A DNA stretch of 64,000 nt from Chakrabartyella piscis (GTDB lineage Bacteria; Bacillota; Clostridia; Lachnospirales; Anaerotignaceae). This document shows, piece by piece, positions 1 to 8,094 of this stretch. Every line of letters begins with the position of its first letter. Position 1 is the stretch's first letter. The stretch spans positions 744,001-808,000 of the forward strand of contig CP092441.1 in assembly GCA_030067835.1 (NCBI GenBank), given 5' to 3'. The notes beneath the pieces were generated by a model. The model did not search any database. It worked only from the letters and a program-made list of their open reading frames with translations, and was not told the origin of the DNA. Both the position numbers and the translations under genes were made by a program.

Positions 1-2
1 CC

Positions 3-881
3 TATGCAGCTGGCAAAACAGACGAGTTTGTGGCTCCAACCATCATTGTCAAAGAAGATGGTATGGCAAAAGGTAAGATTTCAGACAACGATTCTGTAAT
101 CTTCTTCAACTTCAGACCTGACCGTGCAAGAGAAATTACAAGAACTTTCTGTGATGCAGAATTCACAGGTTTTGCTCGTGAAAAAGTGGCACAAAACTTG
201 CAGTTCGTATGCTTCACAGAATACGATAGAAGCATTACAGAAAAAGCAGTTGCCTTCAAACCACAAGTGCTTTCCAATACATTGGGCGAATACCTTTCTT
301 CTTTGGGTAAAACACAACTTCGTACAGCAGAAACAGAAAAATATGCTCACGTTACTTTCTTCTTCAACGGTGGGGTGGAAGAACCAAACGCAGGTGAAGA
401 AAGATGGCTTGTACCTTCTCCAAAAGTGGCAACATACGATATGCAACCAGAAATGAGTGCAGTTGCTGTAACAGATGGCTTGGTGAAAGCAATCAACTCC
501 AAAGAATTTGATTTGATTATCGTAAACTATGCAAATCCAGATATGGTGGGTCATACAGGTATTATTGAAGCAGCTGCAAAAGCTGTGGAAGCTGTGGATG
601 GCTGTATCGGTCAAGTAATGGAAGCATTGGTTGCAACAGGTGCAAACATGTTCATCTGTGCTGACCACGGTAACAGTGATGTGATGGTGGACTTCGAATC
701 CAATCAACCATTTACAGCACATACCACAAATCCAGTTCCATTTGTTTTGGTAAACTATACAGATGGCGTTGGCTTGGCTGAAAATGGTAAATTGGCAGAT
801 ATCGCTCCAACATTGTTGGAAATGATGGGTATTCCAGTACCAGCTGAAATGACAGGTAAAAGCTTGCTTGTTGGTAAATAA
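3..881 (+). CDS. gpmI: 2,3-bisphosphoglycerate-independent phosphoglycerate mutase, C-terminal part
   Basis: Interconverts 3- and 2-phosphoglycerate in glycolysis in the cytosol, using two Mn ions. The frame is already open at base 3, so the gene starts upstream of the window; about 292 residues of a protein that is usually near 510 are present. Seen in order: TDEFVAPTII at the left edge, FFFNGGVEEPNAGEER, NYANPDMVGHTG, and DHGNSDVM near the C-terminus. The last matches the family's metal-binding DHGN motif. The GTG at 30 lies inside the protein and is not a start. The family call is firm; nothing can be said about promoter or operon from this end. Confidence 0.95.
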   Translation, partial: YAAGKTDEFVAPTIIVKEDGMAKGKISDNDSVIFFNFRPDRAREITRTFCDAEFTGFAREKVAQNLQFVCFTEYDRSITEKAVAFKPQVLSNTLGEYLSSLGKTQLRTAETEKYAHVTFFFNGGVEEPNAGEERWLVPSPKVATYDMQPEMSAVAVTDGLVKAINSKEFDLIIVNYANPDMVGHTGIIEAAAKAVEAVDGCIGQVMEALVATGANMFICADHGNSDVMVDFESNQPFTAHTTNPVPFVLVNYTDGVGLAENGKLADIAPTLLEMMGIPVPAEMTGKSLLVGK

Positions 882-982
882 TACAACAAAAATTACCATT
901 TATTTTTGCAAAATCCATGCAGAAAAAACCTTCCTTTGGGTACAATATCTTTGTAACCAAAACAACAAAAGGAGGTCATGAC

Positions 983-1144
983 ATGGAAAAATGTAATCAA
1001 TGTATCAAATGTACTGTACAACAATGTAAACACCATCACCAATCCAGAAACTTCTGCACTTTGGATTGTATCGAGGTGGGTACACACGAAGCAAATCCCA
1101 AAATGGATCAATGTACAGATTGTACTTCTTTTGATTTGAGATAA
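983..1144 (+). CDS. DUF1540 domain protein, small and cysteine-rich
   Basis: A 53-residue protein starting at ATG 983, chosen because a strong GGAGG lies at 971-975. An in-frame extension back to 917 has no RBS. It has eight cysteines (4, 7, 10, 15, 25, 29, 44, 47). The layout C-x2-C-T-V-x2-C, then NFCT, then IEVGTHEA, then C-T-D-C-T-SF is the DUF1540 pattern common in clostridia. The cysteine spacing suggests metal binding, which is inference; the family has no established function as far as I know. It sits alone between gpmI and a terminator. Confidence 0.8.
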   Translation: MEKCNQCIKCTVQQCKHHHQSRNFCTLDCIEVGTHEANPKMDQCTDCTSFDLR

Positions 1145-1152
1145 CAAATGAT

Positions 1153-1194
1153 AATGACCCTTTGCCTATGACGAATAGACAAGGGGTTATTTTT
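1153..1194 (+). terminator. Rho-independent terminator after the DUF1540 gene
   Basis: Imperfect inverted repeat: the arm AATGACCCTTTGCCTA pairs, with a few G-U pairs, with TAGACAAGGGGTTATT and is followed by a T run. Confidence 0.8.
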
Positions 1195-1219
1195 GTTTGG
1201 AATCAGAATGAATTTGAAC

Positions 1220-1270
1220 TGTCATTCAGAGCGTTTGACCTTTTGGTCGAAGAGTGAAGAATCTTTCTTT
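1220..1270. repeat. Dispersed repeat, 'GTCATTC...GAAGAATCTT' family
   Basis: Holds GTCATTCAGAGCG and, after an insert, AGTGAAGAATCTTTC. The same frame recurs near 8247, 29482, 29773 and 54590, so it is a dispersed intergenic repeat and not gene-specific. Confidence 0.5.
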
Positions 1271-1349
1271 TGCATTATACTTGGATTTAACAGAAAAAAA
1301 CTTGCATTTTGTCGAAGTTGTGGAATATACTGAATAAGAGGTGATTGAA

Positions 1350-1949
1350 ATGAGAATTTATATGGTACGCCACGGTGAAACAGATTGCAATGTACGTGGT
1401 ATGTTTTATGGTTGGCATGATTGCGATATCAACGAAAAGGGAATTGCACAAGCAACCAGTTTGCATGAATATTTCAAAGATGTGGAATACGATAAGGTGA
1501 TTTGTAGCGATTTGCTTCGAGCAAAACATACAGCAGAAATCATTGTTGGCGATAAAGAATGTGAATTTATAACCAATGAAAAATTACGTGAATTGAGCTT
1601 TGGCGATTGGGAAAATACATATCCAGATGACATCCATAAACAATATGGATACGATACCAAAAATTGGGGCAAAAGTATTTGGGATGCAGGTCTCATTCCA
1701 AATGGCGAATCCCATGCACAGTTTTATGATCGAATTGTGGCTGGTTTCCAAGAAATTGTAGCAGAGAATAAAGGTAAAACCATCATGATTGTGGCACATA
1801 ATGGAACTTTGTGTGCATTGTTTGCATATTTGACAGGTGTTGGCAGATTGGGCTATTGGAATTTCTTTGCTCATCAAGGGTGTTACAATTCCTTCTTGGT
1901 ATCTGGGGAACGTGTACTTGTGGAGGGGATCAATATTCCAGCAAAATAA
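1350..1949 (+). CDS. Histidine phosphatase family protein (phosphoglycerate mutase-like)
   Basis: A 199-residue cytosolic phosphatase of the histidine phosphatase superfamily. The catalytic RHGE is at residues 7-10, the DLLRAKHTAE segment follows, FGDWE supplies the acidic residue, and the second catalytic His is in VAHNGTL. The start is ATG 1350: AGAGGTG ends 7 bases upstream and overlaps an alternative GTG at 1341, which would then lack its own RBS. Length and layout fit alpha-ribazole-phosphatase or broad-specificity phosphatases (CobC/PhoE types). No cobalamin genes are near, so I do not assign a substrate. It is monocistronic with its own terminator. Confidence 0.85.
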   Translation: MRIYMVRHGETDCNVRGMFYGWHDCDINEKGIAQATSLHEYFKDVEYDKVICSDLLRAKHTAEIIVGDKECEFITNEKLRELSFGDWENTYPDDIHKQYGYDTKNWGKSIWDAGLIPNGESHAQFYDRIVAGFQEIVAENKGKTIMIVAHNGTLCALFAYLTGVGRLGYWNFFAHQGCYNSFLVSGERVLVEGINIPAK

Positions 1950-1960
1950 ATAAGGTAGTC

Positions 1961-1996
1961 AAACAGTCAGGATGATGAATTCTTGGCTGTTTTTTC
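1961..1996 (+). terminator. Rho-independent terminator after the histidine phosphatase gene
   Basis: AACAGTCA and TTGGCTGTT form the stem, followed by TTTTTT. Confidence 0.75.
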
Positions 1997-2059
1997 TTGT
2001 AATTTTAAATTTATGTCATCTTTCATACATAAACCAATGGTGCAAACAGATGTATGTGC

Positions 2060-2088
2060 TTGTGATTCTATACCCAATAGGATATAAT
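2060..2088 (+). promoter_or_regulatory. SigA-type promoter for the LRR protein gene
   Basis: TTGTGA (2060-2065), 17-base spacer, TATAAT (2083-2088). It rules out a start at TTG 2088, which would lie upstream of the transcript. Confidence 0.7.
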
Positions 2089-2114
2089 TGAACAAGAATA
2101 GAAGGAGTATCTTT

Positions 2115-3716
2115 GTGTATAAATGGGGTGGAATTATGGGATATAGAAAAGTACCAAAGCAAATTGGTCAAAATAAAAGAAAACGTCAAGCAAAATCGTT
2201 GCCAAGTGGATTTATGGTACAAATGAATCATATTATTTTGGAAGTGAAGAGATGTGAAGATGCTTTGGTGTTTTCATTTCAAACAGAGGATGGCAGTGAA
2301 TATTATAAGGAAGAAGTCTTTTTTACAAAAGAAGTTATGCATGAAGCAATGAGCAAGCTATCTTATGAAGTATGCCAAGAAAGAAAATATGACGATGATG
2401 ATATAGGAAGTTGGCTAAAAGCGCTTTCTTGTGGAGATGCCACATTGGGCAGACGTGGTGTGGAAACATTAGGATTTTCAAGACAATGGGTGGAGTATTT
2501 TTCTGATTTTATCAGTATCAATGGCACAAGTGTATTTTGTCATGATTTAGAATATGGTGGTAGATATGATTTGGGTTATGGGTATCACTTCGATTTGAAG
2601 AATGGTTTGGATTGGGGACTTTATGAACCCAAACGCAAAGAATTGGAAACCATCAAGCCTTTTTTGGTGATGAAAATGTTGGGAATTGCAAGTCCAGAAA
2701 TCAAACTTTGCTGTTACCACCAAAATACACCTTTTGGGGATTTTGATATTGTGTTGGATATGACCATGCGTTTGGAGATGCAAGAGATTGTCATACCAAA
2801 GGAAGTTGAGGTTGTGGAAGGTTTCCAATTGGCACCAGCAAAAGTGGATGGAAAACCAGCAGAAACACGCATCACCTTTGCAGAGGGTAGCAATCTCAGA
2901 AAATGGTGTGTACCTCCTGTGGAAGATTTGGTGGAATTGGATTTTAGAAATTGTAAAAAACTCAAGGAAATACAAGCAGGTGCCTTTCAAGATTATAAGG
3001 ATTTGAAACGGGTGCATCTACCAGAAAGTATAACAAAAATAGAGGATTTTGCTTTTGGTAGTTCTGGGTTGGAATCTTTGGATTTATCCCATTGTAAAAA
3101 GCTAAAATATATTCCAAGGTCGATGTGTTTCAAGTGTGAAAGTTTAAGGGAGGTTCGTTTGCCTGCTTCTATTTCTGGCATGGGCGAAATTGTTTTTATG
3201 GAATGCAAATCCTTATCATCTTTGGATTTATCCATGTGCAACCAATTGTCTATTTTAGAATGTGCTGTGTGTCGAGAATGTACCGCTTTGGAATGGGTGA
3301 AATTACCGAAAAACATTCGAGAAATTTGGGGATTTGCCTTTGCTGGTTGTGAAAATCTTAAAACCATTGAATTGGAAAATTGCAATATGCTAAAAGAAAT
3401 CTATCATCGTGCTTTTTGTGCATGTGGGTTTTCTACCATTGCATTTCCAAAATCTTTGGGGTATATAGGCGAAGAAGTGTTTGTGGCATGTCGCCAATTG
3501 GAAACCATAGATGCCACAAGATGTTACAAAAGAATTGAGGCAGAATTGAATGCTTTTGACAATATCGATATAGAAGTTGTATATATGGCAAATAGAAGAA
3601 TCAAAGAACCAGAAATAGTAGTAGGTGGTTTGATAACAGATAATGCGTGGTCAAAGATTTTCTTCATATCTGAAAGAGATACATGGGAAGATGAGTCTCT
3701 ACAAAAAACGAAATAA
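2115..3716 (+). CDS. Leucine-rich-repeat (BspA/LRR_5 type) protein
   Basis: A 533-residue protein starting at GTG 2115, with AAGGAG at 2102-2107 and a promoter just upstream; ATG 2136 is the alternative. There is no signal peptide or membrane segment, so it is probably cytosolic, unlike many surface BspA proteins. The N-terminal 270 residues are unrecognised and rich in charged and aromatic residues. From about residue 274 to 470 there are roughly seven repeats. These alternate LxxLDLSxCxxLxxI with LREVRLPxSIxxMGExVFxxC, the LRR_5 pattern, and are rich in Cys. Probably a protein-binding scaffold (inference). It stands alone with no partner gene. Confidence 0.75.
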   Translation: MYKWGGIMGYRKVPKQIGQNKRKRQAKSLPSGFMVQMNHIILEVKRCEDALVFSFQTEDGSEYYKEEVFFTKEVMHEAMSKLSYEVCQERKYDDDDIGSWLKALSCGDATLGRRGVETLGFSRQWVEYFSDFISINGTSVFCHDLEYGGRYDLGYGYHFDLKNGLDWGLYEPKRKELETIKPFLVMKMLGIASPEIKLCCYHQNTPFGDFDIVLDMTMRLEMQEIVIPKEVEVVEGFQLAPAKVDGKPAETRITFAEGSNLRKWCVPPVEDLVELDFRNCKKLKEIQAGAFQDYKDLKRVHLPESITKIEDFAFGSSGLESLDLSHCKKLKYIPRSMCFKCESLREVRLPASISGMGEIVFMECKSLSSLDLSMCNQLSILECAVCRECTALEWVKLPKNIREIWGFAFAGCENLKTIELENCNMLKEIYHRAFCACGFSTIAFPKSLGYIGEEVFVACRQLETIDATRCYKRIEAELNAFDNIDIEVVYMANRRIKEPEIVVGGLITDNAWSKIFFISERDTWEDESLQKTK

Positions 3717-3734
3717 CACAAATTCCAATACACC

Positions 3735-3830
3735 ACTATAGAGTTGATTCACGAATGAATCGTCATAAATCACTACGAAACGCAAAAATGCTGAAACGGT
3801 AGGGGATGGCGTCCTCGACATCCCATTGTG
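3735..3830. repeat. Two REP-like hairpins
   Basis: Unit 1 (about 3737-3766) is a degenerate GTTGATTCACGAAT...ATCGTCAT copy. Unit 2 (about 3798-3830) is GTAGGGGATGGC...GACATCCCATTGTG. They are joined by the CACTACGAAAC-type spacer also seen between other units. Confidence 0.6.
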
Positions 3831-3916
3831 AATTGCCACAAAACAACTGGTTGAGTATGAAAATTCACCCATACAAAAAATAATTTAAAAAATTTGTGTT
3901 TGTAAAGGAAAAAACC

Positions 3917-3945
3917 TTGACAGACACTTTTTTTTTCTGTATAAT
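3917..3945 (+). promoter_or_regulatory. Consensus promoter of the ylxM-ffh operon
   Basis: Perfect TTGACA (3917-3922), 17-base spacer, perfect TATAAT (3940-3945). It lies inside a near-duplicate: TGTAAAGGAAAAA occurs at about 3901 and again at about 3957, each followed by a reverse-complementary CCTTGACA or CTTTACA. The second copy lies in the 5' leader. Confidence 0.85.
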
Positions 3946-4005
3946 ACAAAAGCATTGTAAAGGAAAAAGACTTTACAAGTGATTTGCTTCATGGGAGGTG
4001 GAAAT

Positions 4006-4356
4006 ATGGACGAGATTTTGCAGTTGACATTGCTGTATGATTTTTATGGCGAATTGCTGACAGAAAAGCAAAAACAAGTGTATGAAATGCACCACCTAGA
4101 TGATTTCACTTTGACAGAGATTGGTGAGGAATTGTCCATCAGTCGTCAAGCAGTTAGAGATCAATTGAAGCGAACAGAAAAAATCTTAATTGCGTATGAG
4201 GAAAAGTTACAATTGGTGAAACGATTCCATGAACAACAATTGGCTTTTCATAAAATAAAAGAAATTTTGGATCAAATTTCCACAAATGAGGTTGATGCAA
4301 ATATGGGCAACTCCATTGCAGCCATCGCAAAGATAGCAGAAGAAGTTTTGTCCTGA
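4006..4356 (+). CDS. ylxM: YlxM/p13-like SRP-associated DNA-binding protein
   Basis: A 116-residue UPF0122 protein, the usual gene upstream of ffh in Firmicutes. The start is ATG 4006, after GGGAGGTGG; the frame extends to 3979 but without an RBS. A sigma-70 region-4-like helix-turn-helix is visible at about residues 20-65: LTEKQKQVYEMHHLDDFTLTEIGEELSISRQAVRDQL (given as two adjoining pieces, LTEKQKQVYEMHHLDDFT and LTEIGEELSISRQAVRDQL). The remainder is a charged helix. The family is thought to modulate the SRP pathway, but its exact role is unclear. It is co-transcribed with ffh 13 bases downstream. Confidence 0.9.
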   Translation: MDEILQLTLLYDFYGELLTEKQKQVYEMHHLDDFTLTEIGEELSISRQAVRDQLKRTEKILIAYEEKLQLVKRFHEQQLAFHKIKEILDQISTNEVDANMGNSIAAIAKIAEEVLS

Positions 4357-4369
4357 AAGGAGAGCGTTT

Positions 4370-5710
4370 ATGGCTTTTGAAAATCTTTCCGCAAAATTGC
4401 AAGATGTATTCAAACAACTCCGTGGCAAAGGTGTTTTGACAGAAGATGATGTCAAAGTGGCAATGCGAGAAGTCAAAATTGCACTTCTGGAAGCGGATGT
4501 GAATTTCAAGATTGTAAAGGAATTCATCAAAAAAGTAACAGAAAGATCCGTTGGTGTGGAAGTGCTCGAAGGGCTCAATCCTGGTCAACAAGTCATCAAG
4601 ATTGTAAATGAAGAATTGGTGGAGTTGATGGGTAGTACCCAAAGTCGCCTGACATTTTCCAATCGACCACCAACTGTATATATGATGGTAGGTTTGCAAG
4701 GTGCTGGTAAAACAACAAGCACAGGTAAACTTGCTGGTCAACTTCGTAAACAAGGAAAAAATCCTATGTTGGTTGCTTGTGACGTCTATCGTCCAGCAGC
4801 AATCAAACAATTGCAGGTGGTTGGAAAAACATACAACCTTCCTGTATTTGAAATGGGCACTGGTGTGAATCCAGTGGAAATCTCAGAAAAAGCCTTGGAA
4901 TATGCAAAAGAACATCATCATGATGTACTTCTCATCGATACCGCAGGTCGTTTACACGTCAATGAGGAATTGATGCAAGAATTGAAGGACATCAAAACAG
5001 CAGTACGCCCACAAGAAATTTTGTTGGTTGTAGATGCGATGACTGGTCAAGATGCAGTGACAGTAGCTGCAAGCTTTGATAGCCAACTGGGTGTAGATGG
5101 TATCATTATGACAAAGCTGGATGGCGACGCCCGTGGTGGTGCTGCATTATCTGTGCGTCATGTGACCAACAAACCCATTAAATACATTGGTATGGGTGAA
5201 AAAATGGAAGATTTGGAACCATTTTATCCAGACCGTATGGCTTCTCGTATCTTGGGTATGGGGGATGTACTTTCTCTTATCGATAAGGTGCAAGATACAA
5301 TTGATGAAAAAGAAGCAATGGAATTGCAGAAAAAAATGCGTTCCAATGACTTTACCTTAGAGGACTTTTTGGTGCAAATGCAACAAATCAAGAAAATGGG
5401 TCCTTTGGGGGATTTGCTTGGTATGATGCCTGGTATGAATGGTTTGAACTTGGAAAAAGCCATGCAAGGTGTGGATGCCAACAAAGAAATGGCAAAAACA
5501 GAAGCAATCATCCTTTCTATGACCAAAAAGGAAAGACAAAATCCTTCCATTTTGAATGGTCCCAGAAAAAAAAGAATTGCAAATGGCTCTGGTAGAAGCA
5601 TTGCCGAAGTCAATCGTTTGCTGAAACAATTTGAAGAAATGAAAAAAATGATGAAGCAAATGAACAACATGCAAAAAGGTAAGAAAGGAAAACTTCCTTT
5701 TTTCCGATAA
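4370..5710 (+). CDS. ffh: Signal recognition particle GTPase Ffh (SRP54)
   Basis: A 446-residue protein component of SRP. It binds signal peptides on ribosomes and delivers them to FtsY at the membrane. N domain about 1-90; G domain with P-loop GLQGAGKTT (108-116), DVYRPAA, DTAGR (about 190) and TKLDGDARGG (about 247). The methionine-rich M domain runs from about 300, holding GMMPGMNG and a basic C-terminal tail with clustered Met. The start ATG 4370 follows GGAGAG. The SRP RNA gene is not in this window. Confidence 0.98.
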   Translation: MAFENLSAKLQDVFKQLRGKGVLTEDDVKVAMREVKIALLEADVNFKIVKEFIKKVTERSVGVEVLEGLNPGQQVIKIVNEELVELMGSTQSRLTFSNRPPTVYMMVGLQGAGKTTSTGKLAGQLRKQGKNPMLVACDVYRPAAIKQLQVVGKTYNLPVFEMGTGVNPVEISEKALEYAKEHHHDVLLIDTAGRLHVNEELMQELKDIKTAVRPQEILLVVDAMTGQDAVTVAASFDSQLGVDGIIMTKLDGDARGGAALSVRHVTNKPIKYIGMGEKMEDLEPFYPDRMASRILGMGDVLSLIDKVQDTIDEKEAMELQKKMRSNDFTLEDFLVQMQQIKKMGPLGDLLGMMPGMNGLNLEKAMQGVDANKEMAKTEAIILSMTKKERQNPSILNGPRKKRIANGSGRSIAEVNRLLKQFEEMKKMMKQMNNMQKGKKGKLPFFR

Positions 5711-5743
5711 AATAATGTTCAATTAACTTAGGAGGTGAAAGAA

Positions 5744-5992
5744 ATGGCAGTAAGAATTAGATTGAAAAGATTGGGTGCTAAAAAAGCTCCTTTCTATAGA
5801 ATCGTTGTTGCAGATTCCAGAACAGCAAGAAATGGTAAATCCATCGAAGAAATTGGTTACTACGACCCTACTAAAGAACCAGTGGTTTTGAAAGTAGATG
5901 GCGAAGCAGCTAACAAATGGCTTGCAAATGGTGCACAACCTTCCGAAACAGCAAAAGCTTTGTTGAAAAAAGCTGGCGTGATCGGTGAATAA
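5744..5992 (+). CDS. rpsP: 30S ribosomal protein S16
   Basis: An 82-residue S16, opening [11 protein letters not shown] and holding [14 protein letters not shown]. The start is ATG 5744 behind AGGAGGTG; GTG 5735 overlaps the SD and is not used. It lies 33 bases after ffh and 20 before khpA, in the conserved order. Confidence 0.97.
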   Translation: MAVRIRLKRLGAKKAPFYRIVVADSRTARNGKSIEEIGYYDPTKEPVVLKVDGEAANKWLANGAQPSETAKALLKKAGVIGE

Positions 5993-6012
5993 TCCGAAAG
6001 CGAGGGCAGGTT

Positions 6013-6243
6013 ATGAAAGAATTATTGGAAGTCATAGCAAAAAATCTCGTGGATTCTCCAGATAAGGTGCAAGTGACACAAACTGAAAACGAACGTGCTT
6101 TGGTACTTGAGTTGAAAGTTGCCCCAGAAGATATGGGTAAAGTCATTGGAAAACAAGGCAGAATTGCAAAAGCAATCAGAACTGTTGTCAAAGCATCTGG
6201 TGTACATGAAGATAAAAAAATTATTGTAGAAATTGTGCAATAA
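6013..6243 (+). CDS. khpA: KH-domain RNA-binding protein KhpA (YlqC)
   Basis: A 76-residue single KH domain. The RNA-contacting GxxG loop is in VIGKQGRIAKAI. The family is known as a small RNA chaperone that pairs with KhpB (Jag) in Gram-positives and affects cell division and envelope genes. It normally sits between rpsP and rimM. Here a terminator and a foreign-looking gene separate it from rimM. Confidence 0.93.
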   Translation: MKELLEVIAKNLVDSPDKVQVTQTENERALVLELKVAPEDMGKVIGKQGRIAKAIRTVVKASGVHEDKKIIVEIVQ

Positions 6244-6259
6244 TCATTTGAGAGAATGT

Positions 6260-6289
6260 GGCAGGGTGGAAACACCTTGCCTGTTTTTT
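6260..6289 (+). terminator. Terminator after khpA
   Basis: GGCAGGGTG, GAAA loop, CACCTTGCC, then TG and six T. A second small palindrome (TTTCACCTGAAGTGAAA) follows at about 6291-6309. Confidence 0.85.
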
Positions 6290-6314
6290 ATTTCACCTGA
6301 AGTGAAATAAAAGA

Positions 6315-6419
6315 CTAAAAGCTAAAGATGAATGGTGAAGGACTTAAGAGGCTAAGAGCTAAAGATGAATGGTGAAGGACTTAAGGGGTTAAGAACTAAA
6401 GGTGAATGGTGAATGACTA
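6315..6419. repeat. 37-bp tandem repeat, about 2.8 copies
   Basis: Copies at 6315-6351, 6352-6388 and 6389-6419 share CTAAGAGCTAAAGATGAATG and GTGAAGGACTTAAG; the third is diverged and truncated. The last copy doubles as the left arm of the inverted repeat around the next gene. Confidence 0.85.
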
Positions 6420-6804
6420 TGGGCGCAAATAGTGAACTTGCAAAATATTCGATAGATTTATCTATAGAGATAGTGGGTTATTATAAGTGGTTAGCAGGTG
6501 AAAAAAAGGAATTTGTTATGTCAAGGCAAATTTTAAGAAGTGGCACGAGTATTGGAGCCAATATCCATGAAGCGTATTATGCAGTCAGTAAACCAGATTT
6601 TATTGCCAAAATGCAAATTGCATTAAAAGAATGTTCTGAAACTGAATATTGGATCAAAATACTTGAAGCAACTGGCTATTTTGATTATAAATTTAATGTA
6701 ATCAAAGAGAAAAATACTTCTATTAAAAGAATGCTAATTGCAACTTTGAACACAAGTAAGAATGGGTGATGCAGTGAAAAAGTTATTCACCATTCACCCT
6801 TAGT
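6395..6804. mobile_element. Inverted-repeat-bounded insertion carrying a four-helix-bundle gene
   Basis: A left arm (6395-6418, ending GGTGAATGGTGAATGACT) and a right arm (6781-6804, starting AGTTATTCACCATTCACC) are inverted copies that match at 22 of 24 bases. They enclose a single small gene between khpA and rimM, which are normally adjacent. That this is a mobile cassette is inference; no transposase is inside. Confidence 0.5.
6413..6769 (+). CDS. Four-helix bundle protein (S23/IVP family)
   Basis: A 118-residue protein of the family first described in 23S rRNA intervening sequences. Typical elements are seen: ELAKYSIDLSIEIV, then SRQILRSGTSIGANIHEA (the family's most conserved block), and KMQIALKECSETEYWIKIL. 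It is predicted all-helical and may oligomerise; the function is unproven. The start is ATG 6413 or ATG 6419; neither has a good SD, so translation may be weak. The gene interrupts a ribosome-maturation operon and lies between inverted repeats. Confidence 0.85.
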   Translation: MTMGANSELAKYSIDLSIEIVGYYKWLAGEKKEFVMSRQILRSGTSIGANIHEAYYAVSKPDFIAKMQIALKECSETEYWIKILEATGYFDYKFNVIKEKNTSIKRMLIATLNTSKNG

Positions 6805-6846
6805 CATTAGTTACTCTCCATTGAGGGGAGTGAAAGGAGAGTCAAT

Positions 6847-7353
6847 ATGGAACATTATTTTGAAATTGGAAAAATTACAGGTACCCATGGCATTCGTGGT
6901 ACATTCCGTGTATTTCCAACAACACAGGACCCAACTCGTTTTGAAAAACTCAAAGAGGTGGTCATTGAACTTGCTGGCAAAGAAGAAGTGGTACACATCC
7001 AAAAGGTGGCGTATCAAAAAAATATGATTTTGCTCACTGTCAAAGAAATTACAGACATCAATGTGGCTGAAACGTACAAAACTGCACGTATCTTAATCCC
7101 AGAAGAAAAAGCAATTCCTTTGGAAGAAGATGAATACTACACACGTGATTTGTTTGGTATTGATGTATTCACAGAAGATGGTGAAAACCTTGGTAAATTG
7201 GTGGAAGTATATGTAACAGGTGCAAATGATGTGTATGGTGTGCAATTGGGTGATGCAAAAGAGCTTTTGATTCCTGCCATCAAAGATTGTATTTTGGACA
7301 TAGATATCCCAAATAAAAAAATGACAGTACACTTATTAGAAGGATTGAGATAA
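6847..7353 (+). CDS. rimM: Ribosome maturation factor RimM
   Basis: A 168-residue 16S rRNA processing factor that binds S19 and helps mature the 30S head. N-terminal RimM domain opens EIGKITGTHGIRGTFRVFP; the C-terminal PRC-barrel runs from about residue 95 (YYTRDLFGIDVFTEDGENLG). The start is ATG 6847 with AAGGAGAG upstream. Its stop TAA shares one base with the trmD start, implying coupled translation. Confidence 0.96.
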   Translation: MEHYFEIGKITGTHGIRGTFRVFPTTQDPTRFEKLKEVVIELAGKEEVVHIQKVAYQKNMILLTVKEITDINVAETYKTARILIPEEKAIPLEEDEYYTRDLFGIDVFTEDGENLGKLVEVYVTGANDVYGVQLGDAKELLIPAIKDCILDIDIPNKKMTVHLLEGLR

Positions 7354-8084
7354 TGAAAAAATTCTTTGTACTGACTTTGTTTCCAGAAATGGTCATGGAT
7401 ACCTTATCCCATAGCATTTTGGGTAGAGCACAAAAAGAAGGTCATGTTTCCATTGAAGGAATTCAAATCAGAGATTATACCACAAACAAACATCTAAAAG
7501 TAGATGATTATCCATATGGCGGTGGCGCTGGCATGGTGATGCAACCACAGCCCATTTATGATGCCTATCAAAGCATTTTGCCACGTGCCAAAGGTGCTAG
7601 AGTCCTATTTATGACACCACAAGGTAGACCCTTTACACAACGTTTGGCAGAAGAGTTTGCAAAGGAAGAAACCCTTGTATTTCTTTGTGGTCATTATGAA
7701 GGCATTGACGAACGTGTCATAGAAGAGATTGTCACAGATGAAGTGTCCCTTGGTGATTTTGTGTTGACGGGCGGGGAACTTGCTGCCATCACCATGATTG
7801 ATGCCATTTCACGTTTGCAAGAAGGTGTTTTGGGCAAAGCAGAATCCTTTGCAGATGAAAGCTTTTCAGAAGGTTTATTGGAGTATCCACAATACACAAG
7901 ACCACCTGTGTTTATGGATAAGGAAGTGCCACCAGTGTTGCTCAGTGGGCATCATGGCAATGTAGACAAATGGAGACGTGAACAATCTTTGTTGCGTACT
8001 GCAAAGAAGAGACCGGATCTTTTGGAAATAGCAGAATTGACAAAAAAAGACATTCAATTTTTGAAAGAAAATGGTTTGTTATAA
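7353..8084 (+). CDS. trmD: tRNA (guanine37-N1)-methyltransferase TrmD
   Basis: A 243-residue SPOUT methyltransferase that makes m1G37 with S-adenosylmethionine and prevents +1 frameshifting. The knot motifs are clear: DDYPYGGGAGMVMQP, CGHYEGIDERV and SLGDFVLTGGELAA. The C-terminal part carries HHGNVDKWRREQSL. It overlaps rimM by one base. rplS, a common next gene, does not follow; the operon ends in a split terminator. Confidence 0.97.
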   Translation: MKKFFVLTLFPEMVMDTLSHSILGRAQKEGHVSIEGIQIRDYTTNKHLKVDDYPYGGGAGMVMQPQPIYDAYQSILPRAKGARVLFMTPQGRPFTQRLAEEFAKEETLVFLCGHYEGIDERVIEEIVTDEVSLGDFVLTGGELAAITMIDAISRLQEGVLGKAESFADESFSEGLLEYPQYTRPPVFMDKEVPPVLLSGHHGNVDKWRREQSLLRTAKKRPDLLEIAELTKKDIQFLKENGLL

Positions 8085-8094
8085 AATAAAATTT

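Noticed and set aside
30..32. GTG 30 as the start of gpmI
   Set aside because: The frame is open to the window edge and the residues before it match the family, so the true start is outside.
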